Shown here: positions 8,727 through 16,693 of the stretch, piece after piece
How the letters are laid out: every line of letters begins with the position of its first letter
Numbering within the stretch: the stretch's first letter is position 1
Source of the DNA: Candidatus Allofournierella merdavium
GTDB taxonomy: Bacteria > Bacillota > Clostridia > Oscillospirales > Ruminococcaceae
Assembly: GCA_019118765.1 (NCBI GenBank)
Contig: DWYI01000089.1
Location: forward strand, 1 to 52,889
Length of the DNA stretch: 52,889 nt
Direction of reading: 5' to 3'
Position numbers and translations under genes: made by a program
The notes under the pieces: generated by a model
Seen by the model: the letters and a program-made list of their open reading frames with translations, nothing else
Database searches by the model: none
Told to the model about the DNA's origin: nothing

Positions 8727-9845
8727 ATGCGCGTGCTCATCGCCGCCGGCGGCACCGCCGGCCACATCAATCCGGCGCTGGCCATCGCGGGGGCCATCAA
8801 AGCCCACCGGCCGGACGCCGACATCCACTTTGCCGGCCGCAAAGAGGGCATGGAGTACCGCCTGGTGACAAAGGCGGGCTACCCCTTCCACCACATCGAG
8901 GTGAACGGCATCCAGCGCCGGCTCACCCCCAAAAACATCGCCCGCAACCTGCAGGCGGTGTATCATCTGGCGCTGGCCGGCCCCCGGGCCAAAAAGATGC
9001 TGCGCACCCTCAAGCCCGATCTGGTCATCGGCTGTGGCGGCTATGTCAGCGGGCCGGTGGTGCGCTGCGCCGCCAAGATGGGCATCCGCACCGCCATCCA
9101 CGAGCAGAACGCCTTTCCCGGTGTGACCAACAAGCTGCTGGCGAAGGACGTGGACCTGGTCTTCGCCGCGGTGCCCGCCGCGGTGGAAAAGCTGGGCGCG
9201 CCGGAAAAGACCAGCGTGGTGGGCAACCCCGTGCGGCCGGAAATTTTTATGCAGAATCGGGACCTGGCCCGGGCCAAGCTGGGCGCGGGGCAGCGCACCG
9301 TCATCCTCAGCTTCGGCGGCAGCCTGGGCGCGCGGCGCATCAACGAGGTGGTGGCCGACCTGGCCGCCTGGGAAAAGACCTGCCCCTGGAACATCCTGCA
9401 CATCCACGCCACCGGCAGCCGGGGGGTGGAACTGTTCCAAAAGCTGCTGGCGGAAAAGGGCGTGGAGCCGGGCAGCCGGCTGCAGGTGCAGGAGTACATT
9501 GAGAATATGCCGGAGCTGCTGGCGGCGGCGGATCTGGTCATCAGCCGCGCCGGGGCGCTGACCCTGGCGGAACTGGAGGCGGTGGGCCGGGCGTCCATCC
9601 TGATCCCCAGTCCCAACGTGGCGGAAAACCACCAGTATTACAACGCCCTGGAACTGCAGAAGGCCGGGGCGGCGGTGGTCATCGAGGAGAAAGACCTCAC
9701 CGGCGCCGCGCTGGTGCAGACGGTGCAGCAGCTGCTGCAGGAAAACGGCAAACTGTCGGTGATGGGCAAGATGGCCCGGGCGCTGGCGGAGCCGGAAAGT
9801 CTTGAAAAGATCTGGGCGAAACTGGAGGACCTGATGGAACGGTGA
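8727..9845 (+). CDS. murG: UDP-N-acetylglucosamine--lipid I transferase MurG
   Basis: MurG adds GlcNAc to lipid I at the inner membrane face, making lipid II. The 372-residue product has the N-terminal G-loop GGTAGHINP (residues 8-16), the second G-loop SFGGSLGARRIN, and the donor-binding motif with SRAGALTLAELEAVG. ATG 8727 has AAAGGAG at 8712-8718. The gap to ftsW is only 19 bases, so the two are co-transcribed. Confidence 0.97.
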   Translation: MRVLIAAGGTAGHINPALAIAGAIKAHRPDADIHFAGRKEGMEYRLVTKAGYPFHHIEVNGIQRRLTPKNIARNLQAVYHLALAGPRAKKMLRTLKPDLVIGCGGYVSGPVVRCAAKMGIRTAIHEQNAFPGVTNKLLAKDVDLVFAAVPAAVEKLGAPEKTSVVGNPVRPEIFMQNRDLARAKLGAGQRTVILSFGGSLGARRINEVVADLAAWEKTCPWNILHIHATGSRGVELFQKLLAEKGVEPGSRLQVQEYIENMPELLAAADLVISRAGALTLAELEAVGRASILIPSPNVAENHQYYNALELQKAGAAVVIEEKDLTGAALVQTVQQLLQENGKLSVMGKMARALAEPESLEKIWAKLEDLMER

Positions 9846-9879
9846 CCGTGCGCTCTTTGGGGAAGGAGGCGGCGCTGCT

Positions 9880-11148
9880 GTGAAAGAGAAAAGAAGGAAA
9901 AACGTGCGCCGCCCTGCCGACACGCGGCAGCGGGGCGGAAAAGATGAGACCCAGGCCCCCCTCTTCGACCAGCAGACCGCGCCCATCCCCCCGCAGCCCC
10001 ACCGCAGGCCGGGGGAGATGCAGCAGATGGTGCTGCCCCTGGGCGCGGTGGGCATGGAACCGCTGGATGCGCAGGAGAACGCCCCGAACCGGCGAAGGAA
10101 AAAGCGGCCCGACGAGAGCGCCCGCCGCCGGCAGGTGTCCCGGGGGGAGATGCGCCGCCGTCGCCGCCGGCGGCGGTGGCTGGCCTTTTTCTTTGTGCTG
10201 TTTTTGATGGCGGTGGGCTTTATCCTGTCGGTGACAGTGCTGTTCAAGGTCAAGCACATCGCGGTGGAAAACCTGGACAAGACCACCCCCGCCAACACCG
10301 GCATCTACACCGAGGACGCCATCCTGGGCGCGCTGGCCGTGCCCATGGAGGAGAACCTGTTCGGCTTTTCCGCCGCCCAGAAGCAGGCGGAGATGGAACT
10401 GCAGCTGCCCTATCTGGAGACCATCAAGGTGCGTCGCCGCCTGCCGGACACCGTGGTGGTGCAGGTGGCCCCCGCCACCGAGAGCTGGTGCGCCAAGACC
10501 AGCGCCGGCTGGGTGATCCTCAGCGACGGGCTCAAGGTGCTGAAGGTGCAGCCCGACCAGCCCGACAGCCTGCCGGTGATCACCGGCCTCGGGGTGAATG
10601 CCCCCACGCCCGGGCGGTATCTCTCCATGACCACGCAGGACCAGGCCGAGCAGATCGCCGACCTGATGGATCAGCTCTACGGCGAGGGCATCGCCGAGCA
10701 GTGCACCCGCATCGACATGGGCCTTGGCACCGAGGCCTACTTCGTCTACGAGGGACGGGTCAAGGTGCTGCTGGGCACCTTCAACAATCTGGATTACAAG
10801 GTGAGCGTGGCGGCGCTGCTGCTCAAAAACGAGAGCGGCGAATATCTCGGCTCCACCGACCGGGGCACGCTGGACGTCTCCAGCCAGCTGGACGAGGCGG
10901 TGCATCGCTTCGCCTTCTCCCCCGGCAGCTTTGAACAGGAGGAGAGCGAGCCTCCGCCGCCGGACGCCGCGGCCTCCGGCGCCGACAGCGCGGCTTCCGG
11001 CTCCGCGTCCCAGTCCGCTTCCGCGCCGGCCTCCGCCGCGGAGCCTTCTTCCGGTTCCGCGCCCGCCTCGGGCAGCGAGGCCCCGGCCTCCTCCGCGCCG
11101 GCCTCCGGCCCCGACAGCACGTCCCAGAGCACTTCCCAGGCACAATAA
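9880..11148 (+). CDS. divIB: Cell division protein DivIB/FtsQ with long Ser/Ala/Pro tail
   Basis: DivIB/FtsQ is a bitopic protein of the division complex that stabilises FtsL and DivIC. The product has a highly basic cytoplasmic region ending in an Arg cluster (about residues 86-100), one membrane helix (about 101-124) and an extracellular POTRA domain (VKHIAVENLDKTTPANTGIY and on). The beta domain follows. From about residue 350 to 422 it is almost entirely Ser, Ala, Pro and Gly, a tail not needed by the family. GTG 9880 follows GGAAGGAGG (9861-9869). Confidence 0.88.
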   Translation: MKEKRRKNVRRPADTRQRGGKDETQAPLFDQQTAPIPPQPHRRPGEMQQMVLPLGAVGMEPLDAQENAPNRRRKKRPDESARRRQVSRGEMRRRRRRRRWLAFFFVLFLMAVGFILSVTVLFKVKHIAVENLDKTTPANTGIYTEDAILGALAVPMEENLFGFSAAQKQAEMELQLPYLETIKVRRRLPDTVVVQVAPATESWCAKTSAGWVILSDGLKVLKVQPDQPDSLPVITGLGVNAPTPGRYLSMTTQDQAEQIADLMDQLYGEGIAEQCTRIDMGLGTEAYFVYEGRVKVLLGTFNNLDYKVSVAALLLKNESGEYLGSTDRGTLDVSSQLDEAVHRFAFSPGSFEQEESEPPPPDAAASGADSAASGSASQSASAPASAAEPSSGSAPASGSEAPASSAPASGPDSTSQSTSQAQ

Positions 11149-11154
11149 AAACAG

Positions 11155-11184
11155 GGCCGCCGCACGCAAAAGCGGCGGCCTTTT
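11155..11184 (+). terminator. Intrinsic terminator of the dcw operon
   Basis: A perfect 9-bp stem (GGCCGCCGC with GCGGCGGCC), an 8-base A-rich loop and TTTT. It begins six bases after the divIB stop. Confidence 0.85.
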
Positions 11185-11209
11185 CCGCGGCTGGAAGCTG
11201 TGCTATACT
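11181..11209 (+). promoter_or_regulatory. Possible extended -10 promoter for the small membrane gene
   Basis: TGC-TATACT (-10 at 11204-11209) with only a weak -35 match (TTTTCC, 17 bases upstream). It lies 24 bases before the 82-codon gene, right after a terminator, where a new promoter is expected. Confidence 0.4.
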
Positions 11210-11232
11210 GAAAAACAAAGGGGGCGAGGGGG

Positions 11233-11481
11233 ATGGCGTTTATCAGCATCGTGCTGCTGGATCTTGCGTTTGTGGCGTTTGAACTGATGGTGGTGTTCGG
11301 CATGGTGGCCCTGGGTGTGCTGGGGTTCGTGCTGTGCGTGGTGTGCCTCATCCTGTGGAACAAAAAGAGAAAAGGGAACGGCAAGCGGCGGATCCTGTTT
11401 CTTGTGGCGGCCATCGCGGGCGCCATGCTGGCCTTGCTGGGCGCGGCCATACTGGCGGCTTTCGTTCTCCAGTTTTTTTGA
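11233..11481 (+). CDS. Small two-helix membrane protein, unknown function
   Basis: An 82-residue product made almost entirely of two hydrophobic stretches (about residues 3-42 and 53-80) separated by a short basic turn, WNKKRKGNGKRR. By the positive-inside rule the turn is cytoplasmic and both ends face out. A GGGGGCGAGGGGG site precedes the ATG, and terminators flank it on both sides, so it is a monocistronic unit between the dcw operon and the asnB unit. I do not recognise a family. It could be a small division or envelope accessory protein, but only its position suggests that. Confidence 0.65.
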   Translation: MAFISIVLLDLAFVAFELMVVFGMVALGVLGFVLCVVCLILWNKKRKGNGKRRILFLVAAIAGAMLALLGAAILAAFVLQFF

Positions 11482-11490
11482 AACACACAC

Positions 11491-11533
11491 AAAGCGCGGC
11501 GGCGCGGGCATTCTGCCCGCGCCGCCGCGCTTT
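11491..11533. terminator. Bidirectional terminator: 20-bp perfect inverted repeat
   Basis: Two perfectly complementary 20-base arms (11491-11510 and 11514-11533) with a 3-base TTC loop. The outer ends are AAAG and CTTT, giving a short U-run for each direction. It separates the plus-strand small gene from the convergent minus-strand asnB. Confidence 0.85.
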
Positions 11534-11543
11534 CTTGCCGCGT

Positions 11544-13394
11544 TCACCGCTGCACGAAGAACAGCTCGTACCAAAGGATGAAGCTGTAAAAACTCCAGAT
11601 TTTCGTCATGCCGCCGTTCCTGCCCGCCTTGTGAGCGTCCAGCAGCTTCAAAAGCTGAGGCACGTTGAAGAACTGTTCGGCCACCGGGCCCTGGAACTTC
11701 TCCCGCACCATGTTGTAATATTTGTCCTGGCGCAGCCAGTCGTTCAGCGGCACCGGGAAGCCCAGTTTGCGCCGCTTGGCCACGCTCTCGGGCAGCTGGT
11801 CCAGCGCCGCGGCCCGCAGGGCGATCTTGGTCTCGGTCTTGGAGGAGCGGTATTCCACCGGCAGCGAGAGCGCCAGTTCCAGCATCTCCCGGTCCAAAAA
11901 GGGCACCCGCAGTTCCAGGCTGTTGGCCATGCTCATCCGGTCGGCCTTCAGAAGGATGTCGTAGAGCATCCAGGTGTGGATGTCCACCCATTGCAGCTGG
12001 GTGGGCTCATCCAGGTCTTTCACATGGTCGAAATAGGGCTTGAAATACTCCTCGGGAGCCTTGTCGCGGTAGTCCTTTTTGAGATATTTGTCCCGCTCGG
12101 CGGGGCTTTCGAACACATAGTTCGCCCGCATGCACCGCTGCCAGGGCTCCTGCGCCCCCCGCATCAGGAAGTGCCGGCCCTTGAATTCCGGCAGCGCCTT
12201 CGCCACCGCCCCGGCGGCCTTGCGCAGGGGCCGGGGGATCTTGCCGTACTCCTCAAAGTGGTGGGCCGCGCAGTACAGCGGATAGCCGCCGAACAACTCG
12301 TCCGCCCCCTCGCCGCTCAAGACCACCTTCACATACCGGGCGGCGTTTTGGGTGAGGAAATAGAGGGGCACCTCGCTGGGGTTGGGCATCGGCTCGTCCA
12401 GGTACCACTGGATCGTCCGGTTGGCCTCGAAGAACTCGTCGGCGCCCACCTTGTTGGCGATGCTGGGCACGCCGATTTCCTTGCTGAAAGCCTGGGCGTA
12501 GGGCAGTTCGGAATACTTCTCCTCCTCGTAGCCCACGCTGAAACTCTTCACATGGGGGGTGCCCTTGGCCACCTCGTTCACCACAAAGCTGGAGTCCACC
12601 CCGGAGGAGAGGAAGCACCCCACCTCCACGTCGGCGATCTGGTGCACCCGCACGCTCTCGGCAAAGGTGTCGGCGATGGCCTTTTTCCACTCCTCCAGCG
12701 TCTTGGTGTGGTCCACATGGTAGGCGATGTCGTAATAGCGGCTCACCGTCAGCTTGCCGTCCTTGAAGGTGAAGCGGTGGGCCCCCGGCAGCTTGTAGAC
12801 GTTTTTGAACATGGTCTCGGCGTTCGGGATGTACTCGATGGAGAGATACTCCGGCAGCCGTTCCTCATTCAGTTCCTTCACAAAGCCGGGGTGGGGCAGG
12901 AAACTTTTAATTTCGCTGCCGAACAGCAGCAGGTCGTGGTTCTGGTAATAGTAAAAGGGCTTGATGCCGAAGATGTCCCGGGCGCCGAAGAGGGTGCGGT
13001 TCGCCTTGTCCCAGATGACGAAGGAGAACATTCCCCGCAGCTTCTCCGGCAGCGCCTCGCCCCACTCCTCATACCCGTGCAGCAGCACCTCGGTGTCCGA
13101 GTGGGTGGCGAACACATGGCCCGCCGCCTCCAGCTGGCCGCGCAGTTCCATGAAATTGTAGATCTCCCCGTTGAACACCGTCACCAGGGTTTTGTCCTCG
13201 TTGAACATGGGCTGGCTGCCGCCCTCCAGGTCGATGATGGACAGCCGCCGGTGCCCCAGCGCCGCCTGCTCATCCAGATAAAAGCCCTCGCCGTCCGGCC
13301 CGCGGTGGGCGATGAGGTCGGCCATGGCCTTCAGCGTCTTTTTTGCCTCTTCCAGATCATGCTTTGCGCTCACAAAGCCGGTAATTCCACACAT
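11544..13394 (-). CDS. asnB: AsnB-type glutamine amidotransferase (copy 1)
   Basis: Class II glutamine-dependent amidotransferase of the asparagine synthetase B family: glutamine is hydrolysed in the N-terminal domain and ammonia is passed to an ATP-activated carboxylate in the C-terminal domain. The 616-residue product has catalytic Cys2 (MCGITGF), AHRGPDGEG, FNGEIYNFMELR and the ATP-pyrophosphatase loop SSGVDSS, then the LSGEGADELFGGYPLY motif. It starts 19 bases after the ATP-grasp gene with AAAGGAG before its ATG. Some family members amidate peptidoglycan rather than make asparagine (B. subtilis AsnB on meso-DAP, lactococcal AsnH on D-Asp). The ATP-grasp neighbour makes a wall role likely here. 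Confidence 0.9.
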   Translation of the reverse strand: MCGITGFVSAKHDLEEAKKTLKAMADLIAHRGPDGEGFYLDEQAALGHRRLSIIDLEGGSQPMFNEDKTLVTVFNGEIYNFMELRGQLEAAGHVFATHSDTEVLLHGYEEWGEALPEKLRGMFSFVIWDKANRTLFGARDIFGIKPFYYYQNHDLLLFGSEIKSFLPHPGFVKELNEERLPEYLSIEYIPNAETMFKNVYKLPGAHRFTFKDGKLTVSRYYDIAYHVDHTKTLEEWKKAIADTFAESVRVHQIADVEVGCFLSSGVDSSFVVNEVAKGTPHVKSFSVGYEEEKYSELPYAQAFSKEIGVPSIANKVGADEFFEANRTIQWYLDEPMPNPSEVPLYFLTQNAARYVKVVLSGEGADELFGGYPLYCAAHHFEEYGKIPRPLRKAAGAVAKALPEFKGRHFLMRGAQEPWQRCMRANYVFESPAERDKYLKKDYRDKAPEEYFKPYFDHVKDLDEPTQLQWVDIHTWMLYDILLKADRMSMANSLELRVPFLDREMLELALSLPVEYRSSKTETKIALRAAALDQLPESVAKRRKLGFPVPLNDWLRQDKYYNMVREKFQGPVAEQFFNVPQLLKLLDAHKAGRNGGMTKIWSFYSFILWYELFFVQR

Positions 13395-13413
13395 GGGCGT
13401 CTCCTTTTGCCTG

Positions 13414-14634
13414 TCAGTCCACCAGGCCCTTGTTGCCGAAATAGCGCTTGTACTTGCGGTAGTTGTTCAGCTGGTTCTTGATGTACCAGACGCGGCGTTT
13501 GAGGCCCGCGTCCTCCTTGCAGAACAGCTGGTGGCTCACCTTGCCCTGGCGCATCAGTTCCCTGGCCTCGGCCAGCAGCGCCTCGTCCTTCAGGTACTTC
13601 TTCAAAATGCCCGCCGGGGCGATCATCCACAGATGGCGGGCGTCGGCGATGGTCAGGCCCTGCTCCTTGTGCTCCACCACGTCCTCCACCAGCCATTTGG
13701 CCAGGTTGTAGCCGCTGGCGGTGACAAAAAAGCTGCTGCGCCCCTGGCGGGGGTTCATCTCAAACAGCTTGTACTGGCCGTCCCGGGCGTCGTACTTCAT
13801 GTCGAAGTTGGAAAAGCCCTCCCAGCCCACGTCCTCCAGAAAGGCCCGCATCTTCTCCAGCAGGGCGTCGTCCCGCGTGTTGATGATGGCCGCGTAGTTG
13901 CCGATGCCCTCGGGGGTCTGCTCCTCCAGCAGGGGCCGGCCCAGAGCCATCAGCTTCACCTTGTGGTCCAGCCCGGAATAGCAGTTCAGCACCCGCATGC
14001 AGTTGTCGTCGCCGGGGATGTACTCCTGCAGCACCAGATTATCCTGGTAGCTGGAGGAGTAGATAGCGGCGGTGATGGCGTCGAACTCCTCTTTGTTGTA
14101 GGCCACGAACACCTTTTTCTTGTGGGGGAACTTGCAGTTCCAGTAGGCCACGCTGTTGCTGGCCTTGATGATGCAGGGGAAGGGGAAGGGCAGTTCCACC
14201 GTCTTGTAGTTCTCGCTGGTGCAGCCAAAGGTGCGGGGGTAGGCAAGGCCGTGCCGCTGGCAGGCCTTGTAAAAGAATTCCTTGGTGTCCAGTTCCGCCA
14301 CCAGTTCAGGGGTGGGGCAGGCGAATTTGTAAAAGGGTTCCAGCGCCGCCCGGTTGCGGGCCATCAGGCCGGTGTAGTTGTCGCCGCAGCTCACCAGCAC
14401 CAGCGTCTTGCCGCCGTGGGCCCTGGCAAAGCCGGTGAGGGTGCGCACGAACACGGCGTCGTCCTCCAGGTCCGGCTCGATCACCGCCACCTTCACCAGC
14501 TTCGAGTTGGCGGTGGCGGCCAGCGCCCCCTTGCCGATGGCAAGGCTGGTCACGCCGTATTCCATGTAAAAGCTGCGGGCCATGCCGTATACATTGGCGT
14601 CGCTGCCCAGCAGAACGGGCAAAAGATCGGTCAT
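13414..14634 (-). CDS. ATP-grasp ligase, D-aspartate ligase-like (peptidoglycan side chain)
   Basis: A 406-409-residue ATP-grasp protein. It opens with PVLLGSDANVYGMARSF, as in the enterococcal/lactococcal D-aspartate ligases (Asl family) that attach D-Asp to the stem-peptide diamino acid. The central region has PFPCIIKASNS (ATP-binding Lys) and VLQEYIPGDD. Metal ligands lie near FEMNPRQGRSSFF. It is co-transcribed with asnB-1, and D-Asp ligase plus AsnB is a known pairing that makes a D-Asn bridge. Start codons at GTG 14643, ATG 14640 and ATG 14634 are in frame; AAGGTG at 14646-14641 best suits 14634. The ATP-grasp fold is certain; the substrate is inferred and could be another amino acid. 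Confidence 0.75.
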   Translation of the reverse strand: MTDLLPVLLGSDANVYGMARSFYMEYGVTSLAIGKGALAATANSKLVKVAVIEPDLEDDAVFVRTLTGFARAHGGKTLVLVSCGDNYTGLMARNRAALEPFYKFACPTPELVAELDTKEFFYKACQRHGLAYPRTFGCTSENYKTVELPFPFPCIIKASNSVAYWNCKFPHKKKVFVAYNKEEFDAITAAIYSSSYQDNLVLQEYIPGDDNCMRVLNCYSGLDHKVKLMALGRPLLEEQTPEGIGNYAAIINTRDDALLEKMRAFLEDVGWEGFSNFDMKYDARDGQYKLFEMNPRQGRSSFFVTASGYNLAKWLVEDVVEHKEQGLTIADARHLWMIAPAGILKKYLKDEALLAEARELMRQGKVSHQLFCKEDAGLKRRVWYIKNQLNNYRKYKRYFGNKGLVD

Positions 14635-14695
14635 ATCCATCACCTTGTTCTTTTTGTGCCGCGGGCGGGTGCGCCCGCGCTTTCGTATCTTGTCT

Positions 14696-14725
14696 ATTTT
14701 ACTTCTTTTGGCCCGCCCTTGTCAA
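14696..14725 (-). promoter_or_regulatory. Promoter of the ATP-grasp/asnB-1 unit
   Basis: On the minus strand, a perfect -35 TTGACA (14725-14720), an 18-base spacer and TAAAAT (14701-14696). A GC-rich inverted repeat lies in the leader before the start codon. Confidence 0.75.
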
Positions 14726-14750
14726 TTTCCCGCCCGCCGCCGCGCCCTCT

Positions 14751-14778
14751 TTTAAACCGCCGCTGTTTGTAGTATAAT
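14751..14778 (+). promoter_or_regulatory. Promoter of asnB-2 and following genes
   Basis: A perfect -10 TATAAT (14773-14778) with a modest -35 (TTTAAA 14751-14756, 16-base spacer), 52 bases before asnB-2. It is back to back with the ATP-grasp/asnB-1 promoter, so both units could share regulators. Confidence 0.6.
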
Positions 14779-14829
14779 AAACTCTATATCGGGTCGTTTA
14801 CACCCCGGTGGGAAAGGAACAAAAACAGT

Positions 14830-16662
14830 ATGTGCGGAATCGTGGGATTTTGCGGCCGGCGGGCCGACCGGGAGGAAATACTGCACCGGATGATGGAGGC
14901 CATCGCCCACCGCGGGCCGGACGGCGAGGGCAGCTATTTCGGCGACGGGGCGGCGCTGGGGCACCGGCGGCTGTCCATCATCGACATCGAGGGCGGGCGC
15001 CAGCCCATGTTCAACGAGACGGGGCGCCTGGTGGTGGTGTTCAACGGGGAGATCTACAACTTTATGGAACTCCGGGAACAGCTTGCCGCCGCCGGCCACA
15101 CCTTTGCCAGCGACCACTCGGACACCGAGGTCCTGCTCCACGGCTACGAGGAGTGGGGCGAGGGGATGCTGGAAAAGCTGCGGGGGATGTTCTCCTTCGC
15201 CCTCTGGAACGAGGACGACCAGAGCCTCTTCTGCGCCCGGGACCCCTTCGGCATCAAGCCTTTTTATTATTACACCAACGACGAGGGAGAGCTGCTCTTC
15301 GGCAGCGAGATCAAGAGCTTTCTGCCCCATCCCGGCTTCCGAAAGGAGCTGAACGAGGAGCGGCTGGAGCTCTACCTCACCTACCAGTATTCCCCGGGGG
15401 AGGACACCTTTTTCAAGGGCGTGAAAAAACTGCTGCCCGCCCACTGGCTGCGCTGGAAGGCGGGCGAGGTGACCACCGGCCGCTACTGGCAGCCGGAATT
15501 CGAGGCGGACGACGGCCCCGACCTGGCCGGCTGGGAGGACAAAATTGAAAGCGCCATGAAGGAGAGCGTGGCCGCCCACAAGATCGCCGACGTGGAGGTG
15601 GGCTCCTTCCTCTCCTCCGGGGTGGACTCCAGCTACATGGCCTGCCTGGCCAAGGTGGACAAGACCTTCACCGTTGGCTTCGCGGACAAGCAGTACGACG
15701 AGACGGAGTATGCCGCCGCGTTCAACAAATTTCTGGGGGTGAAGAATTTCGCCTACCGCATCGAGCCGGAGGAGTACTGGGCCAACCTCGGCCGCATCCA
15801 GTACCACATGGACGAGCCCCTGGCGGACGCCGCCAGCGTCGCCCTCTATTTTGTGAACCGGGAGGCGGCCAGACAGGTGAAGGTGTGTCTTTCCGGCGAG
15901 GGCGCGGACGAATTCTTCGGCGGCTACAACATCTACAAGGAGCCCTTCACCGTCAGCTGGTACGACCGGCTGCCCCTGCCCCTGCGCCGGGCGGTGGGCG
16001 CTGTGGCCGGGCTGCTGCCCCCGGTGCACGGGGTGAATTTCCTGGTGCGGCGCGCAAAGCCCCTGGAAGAGCGCTACATCGGCAACACCAACCTGATGGG
16101 CGAGCGGCAGAAGAAAAAGCTGCTCCGGCATTACACCGGGCGGGTCAAGCCCACCGACCTCTCCCGCCCCCTCTTTGAAAAGACCAAAGGGCAGGACCCG
16201 GTCACCCGGATGCAGTACACCGATCTGCACCTGTGGCTGGCGGGGGACATCCTGCTGAAAGCGGACAAGATGAGCATGGCCAACAGCCTGGAACTGCGGG
16301 TGCCTTTCCTGGACAAAGAGGTGTTCGAGGTGGCGCGGCACATCCCGGTGAAGTACCGGGCCAACGCCGAAGGCACGAAACTGGCCATGCGGGGGGCGGC
16401 CGCCCGCAGCATCCCCGAGCGCACCGCCGACAAGAAGAAGCTGGGCTTCCCGGTGCCGGTGCGCGCCTGGCTGCGGCAGGAACAATACGCCGCCGTGGTG
16501 CGAAAGGCCTTTGAAAGCGAGGCCGCGGCCCGGTTCTTCAAGCTGCGGGAGCTGCAAAAACTGCTGGACGACCATGTGGCCGGCAGGCGGGACAACTGGC
16601 GCCAGATCTGGTGCGTGTTCATGTTCCTTGTCTGGTACGACGAATATTTTGTCAAGCGCTGA
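14830..16662 (+). CDS. asnB: AsnB-type glutamine amidotransferase (copy 2)
   Basis: A 610-residue paralogue of asnB-1 with the same architecture and clear similarity throughout. Features are Cys2 (MCGIVGF), AHRGPDGEGSYF, FNGEIYNFMELREQL in the glutaminase domain and SSGVDSS plus CLSGEGADEFFGGYN in the synthetase domain. ATG 14830 has GGAAAGG upstream. It is first in a plus-strand run leading directly into murE (31-base gap), which points to amidation of a peptidoglycan precursor, for example meso-DAP or an added D-Asp. One of the two copies may instead be the ordinary asparagine synthetase; sequence alone does not settle which. Confidence 0.9.
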   Translation: MCGIVGFCGRRADREEILHRMMEAIAHRGPDGEGSYFGDGAALGHRRLSIIDIEGGRQPMFNETGRLVVVFNGEIYNFMELREQLAAAGHTFASDHSDTEVLLHGYEEWGEGMLEKLRGMFSFALWNEDDQSLFCARDPFGIKPFYYYTNDEGELLFGSEIKSFLPHPGFRKELNEERLELYLTYQYSPGEDTFFKGVKKLLPAHWLRWKAGEVTTGRYWQPEFEADDGPDLAGWEDKIESAMKESVAAHKIADVEVGSFLSSGVDSSYMACLAKVDKTFTVGFADKQYDETEYAAAFNKFLGVKNFAYRIEPEEYWANLGRIQYHMDEPLADAASVALYFVNREAARQVKVCLSGEGADEFFGGYNIYKEPFTVSWYDRLPLPLRRAVGAVAGLLPPVHGVNFLVRRAKPLEERYIGNTNLMGERQKKKLLRHYTGRVKPTDLSRPLFEKTKGQDPVTRMQYTDLHLWLAGDILLKADKMSMANSLELRVPFLDKEVFEVARHIPVKYRANAEGTKLAMRGAAARSIPERTADKKKLGFPVPVRAWLRQEQYAAVVRKAFESEAAARFFKLRELQKLLDDHVAGRRDNWRQIWCVFMFLVWYDEYFVKR

Positions 16663-16693
16663 GCATAAAGCAACAAAAAAGGAGGGCTGATCT

